The notes beneath the pieces were generated by a model. The model saw nothing but the letters and a program-made list of their open reading frames with translations. It ran no database searches and was not told the origin of the DNA. A stretch of DNA of 64,000 nucleotides. Source: Acanthochromis polyacanthus (taxonomy: Eukaryota; Chordata; Actinopteri; Pomacentridae). The DNA lies in NCBI RefSeq assembly GCF_021347895.1, contig NC_067125.1, positions 26,975,697-27,039,696 on the forward strand. The letters run 5' to 3'. Of the stretch, positions 45,960 to 58,473 are shown piece after piece; position 1 is the first letter of the stretch; every line of letters begins with the position of its first letter. The position numbers and the translations under genes were made by a program.

Positions 45960-46720
45960 AACAAAAATGCATAAATCAATTAGTCGGAAGGAGAGAAAAG
46001 CCTTTATTTTCAGACAAATGAACAGCAAGAATCCATCTCCTCGCTGACACTCCCAGTATAGAGTTTCTGTCTCTTCCTTTTCAACAGTCAGCCTTGAGTT
46101 CAAATGCAGCCTCCTTCGTAGTGCATTGTCATTATAGCGGCAGTATTAGCTATGTATGGATGGATCTCTGCCTTTCTCGGCTAAGCAAGGCAAACAGCGC
46201 TTACAGAGCAACCATTTTCCTTCCTCTAATGGTGTTTTCTGCCACTCAGAGAGAAGTGGCTGGGTAATGCGTATTGAATTTGCCTCTCAACAACAGCCAT
46301 AAAAAGCAGACAACAGCGAGTCGTGGACTGAAACCTCGACCGGGCAAATCCATACGTTACATAAACACACAGTGCACATGAAGCTGCAAAGAAACGTCTG
46401 CAAAAAGTTGGACTGCGTGCGGATATGCATGAGCGCAAACACGCACATGCAAATCGCATTCAAAAGACATCTGCCATCATGTGACCACGAGGCATTCAGA
46501 TGCTACCCTCCAATGAATATAAAGTATAAACACTCCTCCAAATTCTCCACCCCTGGCCTCTATTTCATGCCATTATCTTGGCATAATAAACACATTAGCT
46601 TCTCCCTACCCAATTCCTGCTCCTAAGATGAATCTTCCCCCACTATATAAAATAATTTGCCAACATTATATGTGCCAATGAATAATTCATGAGGGGTTCA
46701 TGGAGAGTTTCAGACCCGGC
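45960..46720. other. Candidate conserved non-coding element cluster
   Basis: Complex, repeat-free sequence including CATGCCATTATCTTGGCATA, CACTATATAAAATAATTTGC and CCAATGAATAATTCATGAGG, with no credible frame. Texture resembles developmental enhancers. Unverified. Confidence 0.28.
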
Positions 46721-48639
46721 TGAGTCCTGGAGGAGGCAGCGCTGACAGACAACTGGGTTCTACAGTTGGATCGCCACTCAGGGAAGAAAGAGGAGGATTT
46801 ACTGAAAAAAAATTCTTTAAAAATGATATACAGTCCCCTATATTCAGTCTGAAGGCCACTTATTCACCGAGGGCCGTTCAAATGAAGATGCAGTATCATT
46901 TGATCTATTGAATTGTCATAATTGGTTCAAGTGAAGCGATTTGGAAGCTGCTCGGTCTGGACTTTTGTTTCCAGGATCCTATAAATAGACTGGACCTGCT
47001 AAACTTTTGCAAAACAAAAAAAAAAGAAAAAAAGAGACATTTCTATTATTATGATGAAAAATACAAATGAAACAGGAGCTTGATGAACTTTCTCTTCAAA
47101 CTTGCTCGACAAATCTGGAAGTACTCTGTCATTATTTTCCAACAAATCAAACAAATGCTCCATGAAAAACTCCCAAGCAGGTTTTTATCTGCAAACTCCC
47201 AAAGTTCAGATGTCAACAGGCAAATTAATCACTTGGTCAGATTTGGAGGAAATATTGTCTTCATTGTTGAAGCCCTTTTTTTGTATTGTTAGACTGCTAG
47301 TAGACATTTAAGAAACCAAGTACAAACCCAGGTAGTTTTTTGCCTATAAGTTTGATAATGAACTCAGAAGTTTCACATTTTTTATTAGAAATAAATGGAC
47401 TCAATGGCAGAAATGTCTCTGCACTGTGTGACATGGCTGTGTAATGGACTAGTGTGACATGTTTTGATAATTCTGACAATATCAAACTTGTGACTTAAAT
47501 ATGACACCTGCATAAAAACAACAATATTAAAACGATGTGACAGAAAAACTCTAGAACATCAGCAAAAGTGATGTAGTAAGTGATGAGAGAAAATGAAACT
47601 TATTGTTTTTATTATTGATATAAAAAATTTGTGCATTTTAATCCAGTTTTGACATTTGCAGGAATTAAAGTTGCCTAAATAGATTGTGTTTGCCCCTAAA
47701 TCCATGTTATCCTCTTTTACAAGTAGCACCTATCAAATCACATTAATAACATTATTGCAATAATGCATCTTTAATGGAACAATGTGGACCGTATATCGTT
47801 TTTGAGCGAGCCTGTTCCCCTTCATTTTCCAGTTTCAACACAACTGTCTCAGTAGAAACCTAGAACATGCCTTCAGATCTCATATATTGACTGAAGTCAT
47901 CTTTGTTTAGATGTCAAACTTTCAGGTATTTAGCTATATTTATTTTTCATGCTTAATATAATTGTTAGTTAATGTGCTGTTAAGTGTTTTGTTCTTTGTT
48001 CTCTTTCTCAAATATGCAGGTTTGTTTTTGTTAAATTAATATTATTATTATTATATTATTATAATTATTATATTGTAAAATCATAGTGTTAATATTCAGT
48101 AATCTGATTTACCCTGTAAATCATGGAATTAGTTAGATTTCGCAACAAGATAACAATTACAAAACATTTAATACACATAATAAGCAGATGTCGGCACTCT
48201 GCAGAGCACATTTGCCAAGAATAGAAATTCTTATTGACAGAAATGTACATACCAAGGTTGCAATTAATGAATTTAATATTGCATTTATATTATACTAACT
48301 TTGATGTGTCTTATTTATATATTTCTGCTTGAATTAGTGATTTCAGACTTTTTCCCTCAATAACAACCATTATTTTTATTATAGTTCTTCTTCTTGTAAG
48401 CGTAGGTAAATTGCTCAGTGAAAACCTACAAACCTATAATTAAACTTGATTCTAGCTTTCACTGTATCCATCAAAATATGGTGTATTGATAGTGTATGAG
48501 TGTACGCACATGATAACTATCTAAATATCAACAATCTTTGCCCAGAATTGCAGAATTCTTCTTTAATTTTTTATTCTAAAGAGTGTGTGTGAATGGATTT
48601 TACGGCGTTTTCTAGGTATTGTAGTTGTATCACTTCATC
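46721..48639. other. AT-rich low-copy stretch
   Basis: No gene recognised. Contains an ATT/ATA microsatellite-like run at about 48036-48076. Confidence 0.45.
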
Positions 48640-48745
48640 TTGTCTTACTATATTTATTGACTTTGTTCTGCACTGAAACACCAAGAGAAATTCCTTGTGT
48701 GCATGAGTTTGCTTGACAATAAAAAACGGTCCTGATTATATGGTG
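48640..48745 (+). repeat. Retroposon-type 3' tail
   Basis: CTGCACTGAAACACCAAGAG then AAATTCCTTGTGTGCATGAG then GACAATAAAAAACGGTCCTG follows the familiar fish tail AAATTCCTTGT...GGC(A)AATAAA...CTGATT. Confidence 0.45.
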
Positions 48746-50036
48746 GTATTAAAGGATGTTGGAGTCGCTCATGACTCACTGCACTGAAAAGGATTCATTT
48801 TTAAGTTTACAACAACCAGATGTCAGAACAACAAGGACAAAACACTTGAGTGTGCAGGCAGGGCAGGCTCAGATAAGACTTTACACAAATCCCAATTTAT
48901 TAAACATTCATCCCGTCTGAGCACGTTCCATCTGCTGCACACTGCTCGTTCTTATTGAGGACTGATTGAATAAATGTCTTCTTTAACCAGGTGTTGCAAT
49001 AACATGTGTCTGCTTTATAAGTCTGAGGACTGCTCGCTAGCAAAAACTGGAAACCAGAGGAAGAAACTCTACAATAAAACTCATGCACAAAAAGGATTCA
49101 TGCACAAATATCCTTTATCAGTTTAGCATTTGTAAAATTCAAATGTAGTGAACCACCACTGTATAATCTGCACAGCATCTATATTCATATTTTAATGTGT
49201 GTTGGACAAAAAATAATTCTAATTTATACAAAGAATTAACTCTCACACAATTTATCATATCAGAAACTGTAAAAAAAAAAAGAAAAAAAAAAAAGAAAGA
49301 ATTGTTGGGATTCCAACTTTCAATTGGTCTTTTAATTACAGCATGGTCCCAAATCTAAGCTTAGAATCAAGATGATTCACCAAAATCGCTTTATTCTATA
49401 TCCCATTTTGAGCATTCTAGCTGTGTTCTACTGCACAGAAGACATTTTCATTTTCTGAATTCACTGTACTTCCAGCCAGATTTTTTCTGTTTCCATAAAG
49501 GTGCAGGACTTTACATTGGAGTGAAAAATGAGCCCACTGTGAGCAAAAATGCATCAGGAGCAAAAAATAGCTAGAAATCCATATGAAAATGTCATTATTC
49601 CAAAAAAAAAAAAAAGTCTGTCTATGTATGTAGCAATTTGTAATGTCAAACACAGTGTACAGGGACTCTGTTTGATCATCTCAGGCTGCTTTGTACATAT
49701 TTCCTCCTGTTCCAGGTGTGTTTTTATACTCAGAAGGCCAATTTTAGGCTCTAATTTTATGATAAGGTTTTCACAGAATGAACCCATTTCCTATCCACAA
49801 AGAGAAGGTGATATCATATTAAGAGATTCTGTGTTTCTTGAGAAAAATGCCTGTAGTATGTTCTTTTGTCTTACAATACATCTGTGAAGCAATAAACTCT
49901 AGATTCAAAATGTTGCTATGTTGCGGTCGCCTATTATTTAAGCATGGCAGCACCACATACAGTGTAAATGATTGTACTGCAGCAGATAATGACATACTTT
50001 GGCCAGTAACTGTATTTTAATGTCATGCAGCATCAT
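48746..50036. other. Low-copy stretch with A-runs
   Basis: No gene recognised. A-rich runs at 49270-49297 and 49601-49614. Confidence 0.45.
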
Positions 50037-50470
50037 GTATGATGGTGGCAGCATCATGATGTGAGGCACAGTGGTGGCAGCATGATGATGTGAGGTACGG
50101 TGGTGGCAGCATCATGATGTGAGGCACGGTGGTGGCAGCATCATGATGTGAGGCACGGTGGTGGCAGCATGATGATGTGAGGCACGGTGGTGGCAGCATC
50201 ATGATGTGAGGCACGGTGGTGGCAGCATGATGATGTGAGGCACGGTGGTGGCAGCATCATGATGTGAGGCACGGTGGTGGCAGCATCAGGATGTGAGGCA
50301 CGGTGGTGGCAGCATCATGATGTGATGCACGGTGGTGGCAGCGGTGGTGGCAGCATCAGGATGTGAGGCACGGTGGTGGCAGCATCAGGATGTGAGGCAC
50401 GGTGGTGGCAGCATCATGATGTGATGCACGGTGGTGGCAGCATCAGGATGTGAGGCACGGTGGTGACAGC
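50037..50470 (+). repeat. 29-bp minisatellite derived from a Tc1 transposase motif
   Basis: About 15 tandem copies of GGTGGTGGCAGCATCATGAT followed by GTGAGGCAC (29 bp; for example starts at 50102 and 50131), with point variants (CATGATGATG, CATCAGGATG, GTGATGCAC). The unit matches the Tc1 codons for the conserved H-G-G-G-S-I-M motif, and the array runs directly into Tc1-like sequence on its right. 29 is not a multiple of three, so the array cannot encode an expanded protein. Confidence 0.93.
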
Positions 50471-50625
50471 ATCATGATATAGGGATGCTTCTTGGCTGCA
50501 GGTCCTGGAAGGCTTTTAAAAGTCGAGGGTTAAAAAAAAATGGAGTCTTGGGGAAAATTATGATCTGAGAAAAAAGCTGGACTTAAAACTCATGGTCCAC
50601 CAGACCACTGACTTATGCAACTGTC
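50463..50625 (+). pseudogene. Tc1 transposase relic B
   Basis: CATCATGATATAGGGATGCT then TCTTGGCTGCAGGTCCTGGA then AGGCTTTTAAAAGTCGAGGG corresponds to the Tc1 segment SIM-x-x-GCF-x-AAGxGRL-x-KVEG, with the tryptophan codon changed to a stop (ATATAG). Similarity fades after about 50625. It is the probable parent of the adjoining minisatellite. Confidence 0.7.
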
Positions 50626-52510
50626 AATTAATGTCAGAAAGGGGTCCTTCGATTGATTGAAATGATTAATATGTAGTGGTATCACAACTCCTAAAATTGG
50701 GTTTTTGGCTTTGTTGTCTCACAAGTCAAACAATATATTTCTCCCTCATCATATATAGTCTCAGAAATAAAAATCAAATGTGCAACACATCCTACAAATG
50801 TGTTGTAGTCACGTGTGTTTTTAGGATTTATTGTGCTCATAGTGCATAAGAATAGATATAAATGTTTGCATTATGAATGAACAGAGGACATAATTGTGGT
50901 AAATATGAAATCGCTGCTAGAGCTTCGTTCTGTGTTTGTATTCAGATTCAACAACAACAATTATTTAAAAAAAGTTGAGGCCTCACTGATGTATGAATCC
51001 ATGAAAGATTCAGTGTCAAAACCTCATTCATATGTCATTACAGGCAACACACATGCAGCGAGTCACATGAGAAATCTCAGATAACAGTAGCAACACTCAG
51101 TGAGTCAGACTGAGAGAGAACAGCTGAACCGGCTGAAGATTCAGACTTAAATTGCTCACTTTGCTCTGTGCAAGTCTTCAAAGAGCAACCTTAACTCCCT
51201 CCACATTCACTGATTCGCCGTTTCTGCCACAGTAGCACAATAATTCTCAGGTCAGCCTCTTGTCTTGGTCCTTTATGCCAGTGTGTAACTGTGCCGTCCT
51301 CATTATTATCACCACAGAATCCGACGCTGACTTTTTGAGCGATCTATTGTGGGCTGAGTTTACACAAAATGGTTAAAAACAAACAATAAAGTCGAGTTGG
51401 AAACAACAACTGAGAGAAAAATAGAGGTAAAGAAAACATTTGTAAGTCAAAAGGCAGCCCCCTTAGTCATCCTAGCTCTGACTTGTTATTAACAAGTACG
51501 GGGTTTGGCTTGGTTTTGTTTGACACAGAAGCTGGAAATGCTGTGTGGTGCTTGTCAACACTATTATTTTTCACACATTGCAAAAAAAAAAAAACAACAA
51601 CTTTTAAACTTATAGCAGCACAGCGGGCCTCCATATGTCATTCTCTGCACCGCTACACTCACTAATGTTAGTCTTTTCGGCGAGACATTTTGAGATTTCC
51701 GGAAAAATCAGCAACTTTTTTTTGAGGAACTGCTTGATTCTAGTATTTAATACAAATCAAGTAAGTCTGCAAAACACTGTTATCAAAAAAGAGGGTTAGG
51801 CAAAACTTCTGTGTCCTAATGATGTGACAAAACTATCAGGAAAAAGGCTGCAATTTCATTATAAGATATTTTGATGTGGAGGAGACATCAGTGATTAAGG
51901 AGGACAGCATGTGATAAGCGGTAATGGGCTGTCAGAGTATTATCTGGTGTCAGGAAAAGGTGATGTAGGAGTAGGAAGGAGCAGCAGACGACAGGAAACA
52001 GAAGGAGGACAGTATCATATGGAAGGAAAGTGCTGCTGACAGATCCATCTTTCCCTGAAGCCAATAATGTTGTAAAATAGATTTACAGCCATAAACCAGA
52101 CGGAAAGAAAGAGCAGAAATCACTTTTAATAACCGAGCTGAGGCTCCACTATGCTCGGGGATGTTCTCACTAATTTTCCTGAGGAGGAAATGGAGTTAAG
52201 CAGAGCAAAGAGTCTATTTGTCTAAAAGTGACAACACTGAAATAAATGCAGACTTTTCTTTTATTTATCTCAACATTTTATTGCTCATGTTTGATCATGT
52301 TTATCAAAATTTAACAATCTGGAGCCTGAGATACAGTACTGTATATGAGCTAGCTTGTCCATTAATGTCAAAGTCAACCTCTGGTAAATGTTGGTCTATT
52401 TGGTATGTTTTTATGATGTTTCTTTGCAAAACATTTTATATATCTGCACAGATTTGTGTCATTAGTTTCCAGCTAAATAAAAGATTTAGGCTTATAAAAA
52501 ATAATGAAGT
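50626..52510. other. Low-copy stretch
   Basis: No gene or repeat family recognised. Confidence 0.45.
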
Positions 52511-52552
52511 GAAGTATGGTGGCAGCATCATGACGTGAAGCATGGCGGTGCA
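52511..52552 (+). repeat. Isolated fragment of the same Tc1-derived unit
   Basis: GTATGGTGGCAGCATCATGA then CGTGAAGCATGGCGGTG contains one and a half units of the motif seen at 50037-50470, about 2 kb away. No other Tc1 sequence is evident beside it. Confidence 0.6.
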
Positions 52553-53143
52553 GGAAACCAAATTATTTGTTTGTATTTTGACTAAACTCAGATATTTTCA
52601 TGTATTTTATGGTTTCCAGCTATTTATTGTTTTTATTCATTTTTTAAATAATGTTTTAAAAATGATTAATTATTGTAATTATTATGTTTTTATGACCATT
52701 AATCTTTAATTCAGCTGGAAACTAATGACACACATCTGTGTGATTACATTCATTATTTTGTTAAAAAAAAAAAACACAGCATGAAAACATACCAAACAGA
52801 CTAATGTTTACAACCCATGTAGGCCGTTACTCATGATCAAACAAGAGCAAGAAACTGGTTTATGTGACCATGGAGACTCTGATGAATCTTTAATTGCATG
52901 AAAAAGCAGTTATAATGACTTCAAAAACAAATGAAAGTATAGTATATAAGTATATTAAGAAAGACAATGGAAATTAATACAGTGACTGAAAAAAACAAAC
53001 TTTAAATATGTGAAAATGGAACTTCAGTGGGAATGTCTTGAGTAATATTGAAAGTGCAGGTGTAAAATTGGTAAAATGGACCCTGTTCTAGATTTAGTGC
53101 CTTTTTCTAGTATTCAAGGAACAAAGATCAGAGCGTTCCTGTG
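52553..53143. other. AT-rich low-copy stretch
   Basis: No gene recognised. Confidence 0.45.
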
Positions 53144-53178
53144 CCCCCCCCCCCGCCCCCGCCCCCCCCCCGCCCCCG
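53144..53178 (-). repeat. C-tract; G-quadruplex-capable on the minus strand
   Basis: Runs of 11, 6, 10 and 5 C separated by single G bases. The minus strand has four or more G-runs with 1-nt loops, the classic G4 pattern. Assembly length is likely unreliable here. Confidence 0.8.
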
Positions 53179-55929
53179 GTTTCTGCTAACAAGCATTTTA
53201 TTTCGACTAAACAAGAAAAGCAAACACAGAGTTATCAGTGTATGAACTATGGGGGAGCAGCAGCAGCTGGGCTCCTCTAAATAAGACATAAGCTCCACTG
53301 GAAACTTTATTTGTGAACTTTTGTGAGGTCTCTGTAACACTGACAATCTGCTCTTCTTGCCAAACATTTACACTTTAGATTTCTGTATCTTCATGATCAT
53401 GACTCATGTAAAAGTAGGCCGTTACTGATGAATGATTCATGAACGAGGGTGATTCATCGCTAATTCACTTTCATGAAGTCCCCGTCATGCATACTGTTCT
53501 GGCGGCCACTTGCAGTATCATAAACCTCACTCACTTTAATTGAAAGATCAGAAAAAAGCAAAGTTTTCTCGATGTCAGCTGCCGTAAAATCAAACAACTA
53601 ACTCTCCAATGTGATGAAAGCAGCTATGGTTGCTTATTATTAGGTTTTCTCTTATTATTCATAATTAATTAAAAGCCAACTCAAGTGCTTTATAAATGTT
53701 GTATCTGTTGTTTCTGACCACAAAAAGTGAAAAAAAAAAAAGATTTCCCCAACAAGCCATGGTGTAAATTGTACACTGACAGTTAAAATTGCTTTCATAC
53801 TTGCATGACAAAAGTTTTCTCTTATGAAGAAAACAAAGCTGTTGATAGCAGACAGTATAGAATATAACATAATAAAACAGAATTCCTTTATTTTCATTCC
53901 ACAGAGTACAAAGAAATTAAGCAGCAATCCTATCACACAATTAGAAAAGCACAAATATGAAATATAACTTCTTGTAGAAAAAAATAGCATGTGTAAGTGT
54001 ATCTATGAAAACAGCAGGATGGTATATTCTTTTAAAGATGGCTTATTTGGTATATTAGAAACTATAGAAACGGTATTGTAACTGATGCTCTGGATGTTGC
54101 ACTTTGATAAACATGTTAAAAGTTGTGCAAAAACTACATAACAGGTGCAGCTGTATGTAAATGTGTAGTTTTAGGAAATAAATACATTAAAAAAAATATT
54201 AAAAATCACCCGGTGAGATAGTTTTCTTACAATATCTTTGTAATTAAAAGTTTCTGTCATTTCATTTTCTAGCTATTATTCAAAGACATGCTTTTGATAT
54301 CATTCCATTTGAGTTTTTAAATCATCTATTATACTTTAGAAGAAATCATAATGTTTATGTTACTACCCCAAGCTGTTTATCACTATTAATATCATACAAG
54401 AAGTGATGCACAAAATTGGAGGGATGGAGAGCAGCAACAGCTGGAGGAAAAGAGTGGAAAAATGTCAACAAAATGAATGCTGACATTATTCCATAGCTAT
54501 GCTGTGTAATATTCCTCTTTTTTCAATTATCAAAATGTTCAAAATCTGTCATAAAGTGAAAAATAAACCTATGTCAAACATGAAATCATTCGTGTGTGGA
54601 CAAAAATAATATACAAGCAATAAACCAAATGATTCTTCACCAAAATGACAAAAATGGAATAAAAACACAATAATTCTTATGGATCAATATGTAATTGAGG
54701 GACTTTTGAAGTTTATGGGATATATCTTGCATACATTTTTATTAAAAGTCAAAAAAATCTAATGTTTTTTTATGTTCATTATGATCAAGTCTTTACAAAT
54801 TTCATAAATATTTATTATGGAAACAATCACTGGATATCACTAAAATGTCAACTAAATAGCTGTCCGAAGTCCACCTTAAAATTAGATAAGCAATAATAAA
54901 ATTAGATAATTTAATAATTGTTATGGTTGTGTTATTTTTATTAAATTCACCCAATCATGACAGATTTTTCTTTTTTGGCAACATGTCAAATTTTATATGG
55001 AAAATAACAAATTGTATCTGTGTCTGAGAAATCACTTTCAACTAAGCTACCCATTACAAAAACACCTCTGAAGGAAGTGTGTTAATTCCAGATCACATGA
55101 CCTGCTCCACATGATGTCATTTCCTCCTGAAGGAAAGACTGGAAAGACTCCAAGGCTTTCTAAGTTAATTAATATAGTGTGTGAGTCAAGTGTGGATTTA
55201 TCACATGTCAACAGGTTTACTACAATATCTTTATAAACAACTTCCAATTCTAATTTTATTCATTTGTATATATATAATATTTACAAGAATCTTTCTCTAA
55301 AAATTCCATGTGATGTTTGGTTATAGGCGGACATGTTGATTTCAGGCTTGAAAACATCAAAATTGTCAGCTTTGATACCTGTCGACTATGGTACAAAAAA
55401 CACAATATATTGACCCTTATATAAGTCATCTTTGACCCACTTATGGAAGAGTGTAGAGTCCAATCACTCATGCATCTAAGGGTTAAACTCCTTCACTTGT
55501 TGTAGCTACAAGGTCCAAACCCGAACCAGCTCTTCACCAGTAGGTTTCTTGTCTTCAGATCGGAATTTATGGTCTGCCGTTCCAGTTTCCACTCATCTGC
55601 AAACCATCAACAACACATGCTGAAGGTAATAATCCAGAGAGACCAAAAACAACTTCATCAGCACAAAGCAGAGATAAAATCCAGAGGTCACTGCACCGGA
55701 CTGGGTCGACACCTTGCTTATACCTGCACATTCTGTACATTAAATTACAAACAGAATCAGTGTGAAAGTACAACAAATGGAAATCAAATGACTTAATGAA
55801 GGCAAGGTGCTGACTCAGGGTTCCTAAGTGCTAGATGGCTCATAGCAATGAAAGTGATGCCTCATTTAATCTCGTGGCATCCCCACAAATCACCCCAAAA
55901 CACATGACCATGAGCTTCATGGCTACTCT
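53179..55929. other. AT-rich low-copy stretch
   Basis: No gene or repeat family recognised; frames such as 53655-53990 minus are AT-driven. Confidence 0.45.
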
Positions 55930-57480
55930 AAATAATGGTACTAATAAACTTTATTTCTATGGCACCTTTTAAAATCTAAGTTTGAAGGTTCTTTGCAACT
56001 ATTAAATATTAGTAAAGATAGTAAGACATTGAAAAAAAAGACAATCATAGAACTTTTAAAAAAGCCACTAGAGGATATTCTACGAATGCCGGTCTGTACA
56101 GGTGTTTATTTTTGTAGGTTTTATGAACTGTAGCACTAACTGATGCGGAACTTGTTCCAGTGTCGGGGCTAAACCAGTAAAAGCACGGTCCTCCTTTGTT
56201 TTTACCCTGGACTGTGGAGCTTCCACCAGCAGCTGATAAGTGCCAAATAAGGCTTTAAAAGTTCTGCGATGTAGAGTTAAGCCAGGGCATGTAGAGATTT
56301 AAAAGCAATCAACAGAATCTTAAATTGGAATCTCTAACAACTGTAATAAGCCAAGGACCCTGTAACTCAGCCAGAACCTGTCAAGTGTTTGTGAGTAACA
56401 GTGCTGCTGTGTTATAAATCGACTGTAAACGGGCAAATGCTGCATCATTAAAGCAAGAAAAAAGTGAGTTACAGTCTTCAAGGGGGTAAAAAAAATAAAA
56501 AGTAGGGATGTCGATATGGAAAATGGTCTGCACTCATATAACACCTTTCTACCCTAGTGGAACTCAAAGGTGTTTTCCTGGGAGCAACTTCAGGTTCAGT
56601 GTCTTGCTCAAGGACACTTGGGGATTGAACTGCTAACCTTGCAATTAGAGAACAACCAGGAATAACTTATTTGACTATGTTTTTGGATGCATTCATTTGA
56701 CTGTGCCAATATTTAGATTTGTAGGTGGAAGGATTGAACCCAAGTCCTAATGTGCTGATTCAAGCTGAGGTCAACTCCCAAGTTTTTTGGCTGTGAGCTT
56801 CATTGTCAGTGGTCCAAGATGTGCAATGACGCTGCTAGGAATATGAACAGGACAAGTAACCAGAAGTTTAGTCTTATCTGTGTTCAGCTGAAGGAAATTA
56901 GAAGCCACTTAGACATTTTTGGCAAAAAGGCAGCACTCAAAAGAATTGAAATTGTCATGATTTTCAGGACAAGACGTGTCATTCCACAGCAACAAGATTC
57001 AAGATTCAAGAATCAATTCAAAAAGTTCATGCCTGACCATCTCATATTCATCACATTTTTTTCCTGAGCATTTGTATGTTAATATGTAAAATGTGTAAGA
57101 TCTAGAATCGTAGGTAACATCAGTTTCTGTGTTAAAAATTCTAAAAGATGATGGGTTCATGTCAATTTTTGCATGTTTTCTTTCCTCTAATCCATATAGC
57201 AATGTCTGAAGTGCCATACCTTGAAAAACAATGTAGCTAAAGTCCTAACATTATGAGGATAACCTCAGTGAACTGAGGTGGAATGACTCACATACATTTG
57301 GAAGTCAGCAGCATAACTGTAGTGAAACACAAGGGTGAAATGGTGAATAACATGGTCATTAAACAACAGATGCAATCTAAACAAAATGGGGCTGATTACT
57401 GAGCCCTGTGGGATCCCACATGTGCACCATTCAAGCACAAAAGCTTGTAAAGTCTGTTTTTGACCCATGCACTGTCTTAA
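55930..57480 (-). pseudogene. Antisense non-LTR retrotransposon relic with reverse-transcriptase motif
   Basis: On the minus strand the frame 57468-57265 contains CGIPQGSVISPILF (RT motif of the L2/Rex1-like type) and then YAAD where the active site should read Y-A-D-D (residues 52-55 of the frame), so the first catalytic Asp of the pair is Ala. Downstream on the minus strand (lower coordinates) are degraded LINE-family words such as the antisense of CAGTAAAAGCACGGTCCTCC (56175) and CTTTATTTCTATGGCACCTT at the distal end (55950). About 120 bases at 56525-56640 (CATATAACACCTTTCTACCC; GTGTCTTGCTCAAGGACACT) look like a separate repeat fragment. No long frame survives. Confidence 0.7.
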
Positions 57481-57512
57481 TACTCTGATTTGTTGGATCT
57501 AGATCTCCAAAG

Positions 57513-58473
57513 TGTTACGAGTTCAAGGGAGCTCAGGCGCAGGAAATGAACGGATGGGGTTTTTAAAATGAGAGTGAGGTTTATTTTCTCTAACAGAACT
57601 GAGACGACAAACCACAACAGGAGGTTTAGTGAGAACAGAGCTTAGCCGCACTACAAAAACATGAGCAGCGACAACTAGAGGCTAGGAGTGCTTAATTCCA
57701 AAAACACAGAATCTCTGACTCGTAATGGGTATTTTCCACGTGAGAAAGGATGATAAACACAAAGGTACATAACCTAGAGCAAAGCAAATGCAAAACACAC
57801 TATTACTGTAACAGCATCCCAAAAAGACTCAAGAAGCAAGGCTTCTCTAAATGAGAGTCAAAGGTTCAATACTACCATTTACTTAACTGTAGCCTAGACG
57901 AAAAATCGGGTTTTCTCGGTTACAAAAACAAGGGACGAACTGTGATGCTCAGACTGGGTTCCTGCGAGAATGGAGGAGCGTGTTGCAGCTGACTCGCGAT
58001 CCGGGTGGTAGATGGTGTGAAGCGACCACAGGTGAGTTGAGGGGACACCAGGAGACTGGATCTGAACGGATGGCGATTCTCGACTTGACCATGGACTGAG
58101 AGGTAAGGTGGTGGTTCTGGACACAACGCAAGCAGGAGCAGCTGGACCGGGAACTGACGTAGAAGAACGGAGATGGGAGCTAGTACACATGCACAAACAA
58201 ATGGCTGAGGCTGGAGTGCAGGCTTGAATGTATTACAGGCTGTGTTACAATCCGGCACTAAAGGGTGGGTCACGTCTGCTTATATTGTAGAGGGAGAGGA
58301 TCTGATTGGTAACTCCCAGCTGCTCCTGCACCAGCTAATGATGAATGCGGATGAAGGACACCTGTTGCCGCTGTGGCCTGCAGGACGAACCTAGAAAGGG
58401 AGGGAGGTGGAGAGACAGAGAGAGACAGGGAGGGGAGGGGCACTAACCGGGCCTGGCTGCAGCCGGCCTGACA
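57513..58473 (-). mobile_element. Candidate solo LTR, gypsy-like
   Basis: On the minus strand it begins TGTCAGGCCGGCTGC (from 58473) and ends CTCGTAACA (57513). It thus has TG...CA termini and contains AATAAA-type signals near its 3' end and a TATA-like ACAATATAAGC segment (antisense of 58277-58288). Flanks are CAAAG (57508-57512) and CAAAA (58474-58478), a 5-bp duplication with one mismatch. There is no internal region or second LTR, so a solo LTR is the best reading. The GC-elevated interior produces spurious frames on both strands. Family assignment is tentative. Confidence 0.5.

Noticed and set aside
50023..50214. Minus-strand His-rich frame
   Set aside because: By-product of the 29-bp minisatellite.
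57894..58273. Overlapping 100-117-codon minus-strand frames as a gene
   Set aside because: They lie inside the candidate LTR, in three overlapping frames, with low-complexity Ser/Pro composition.
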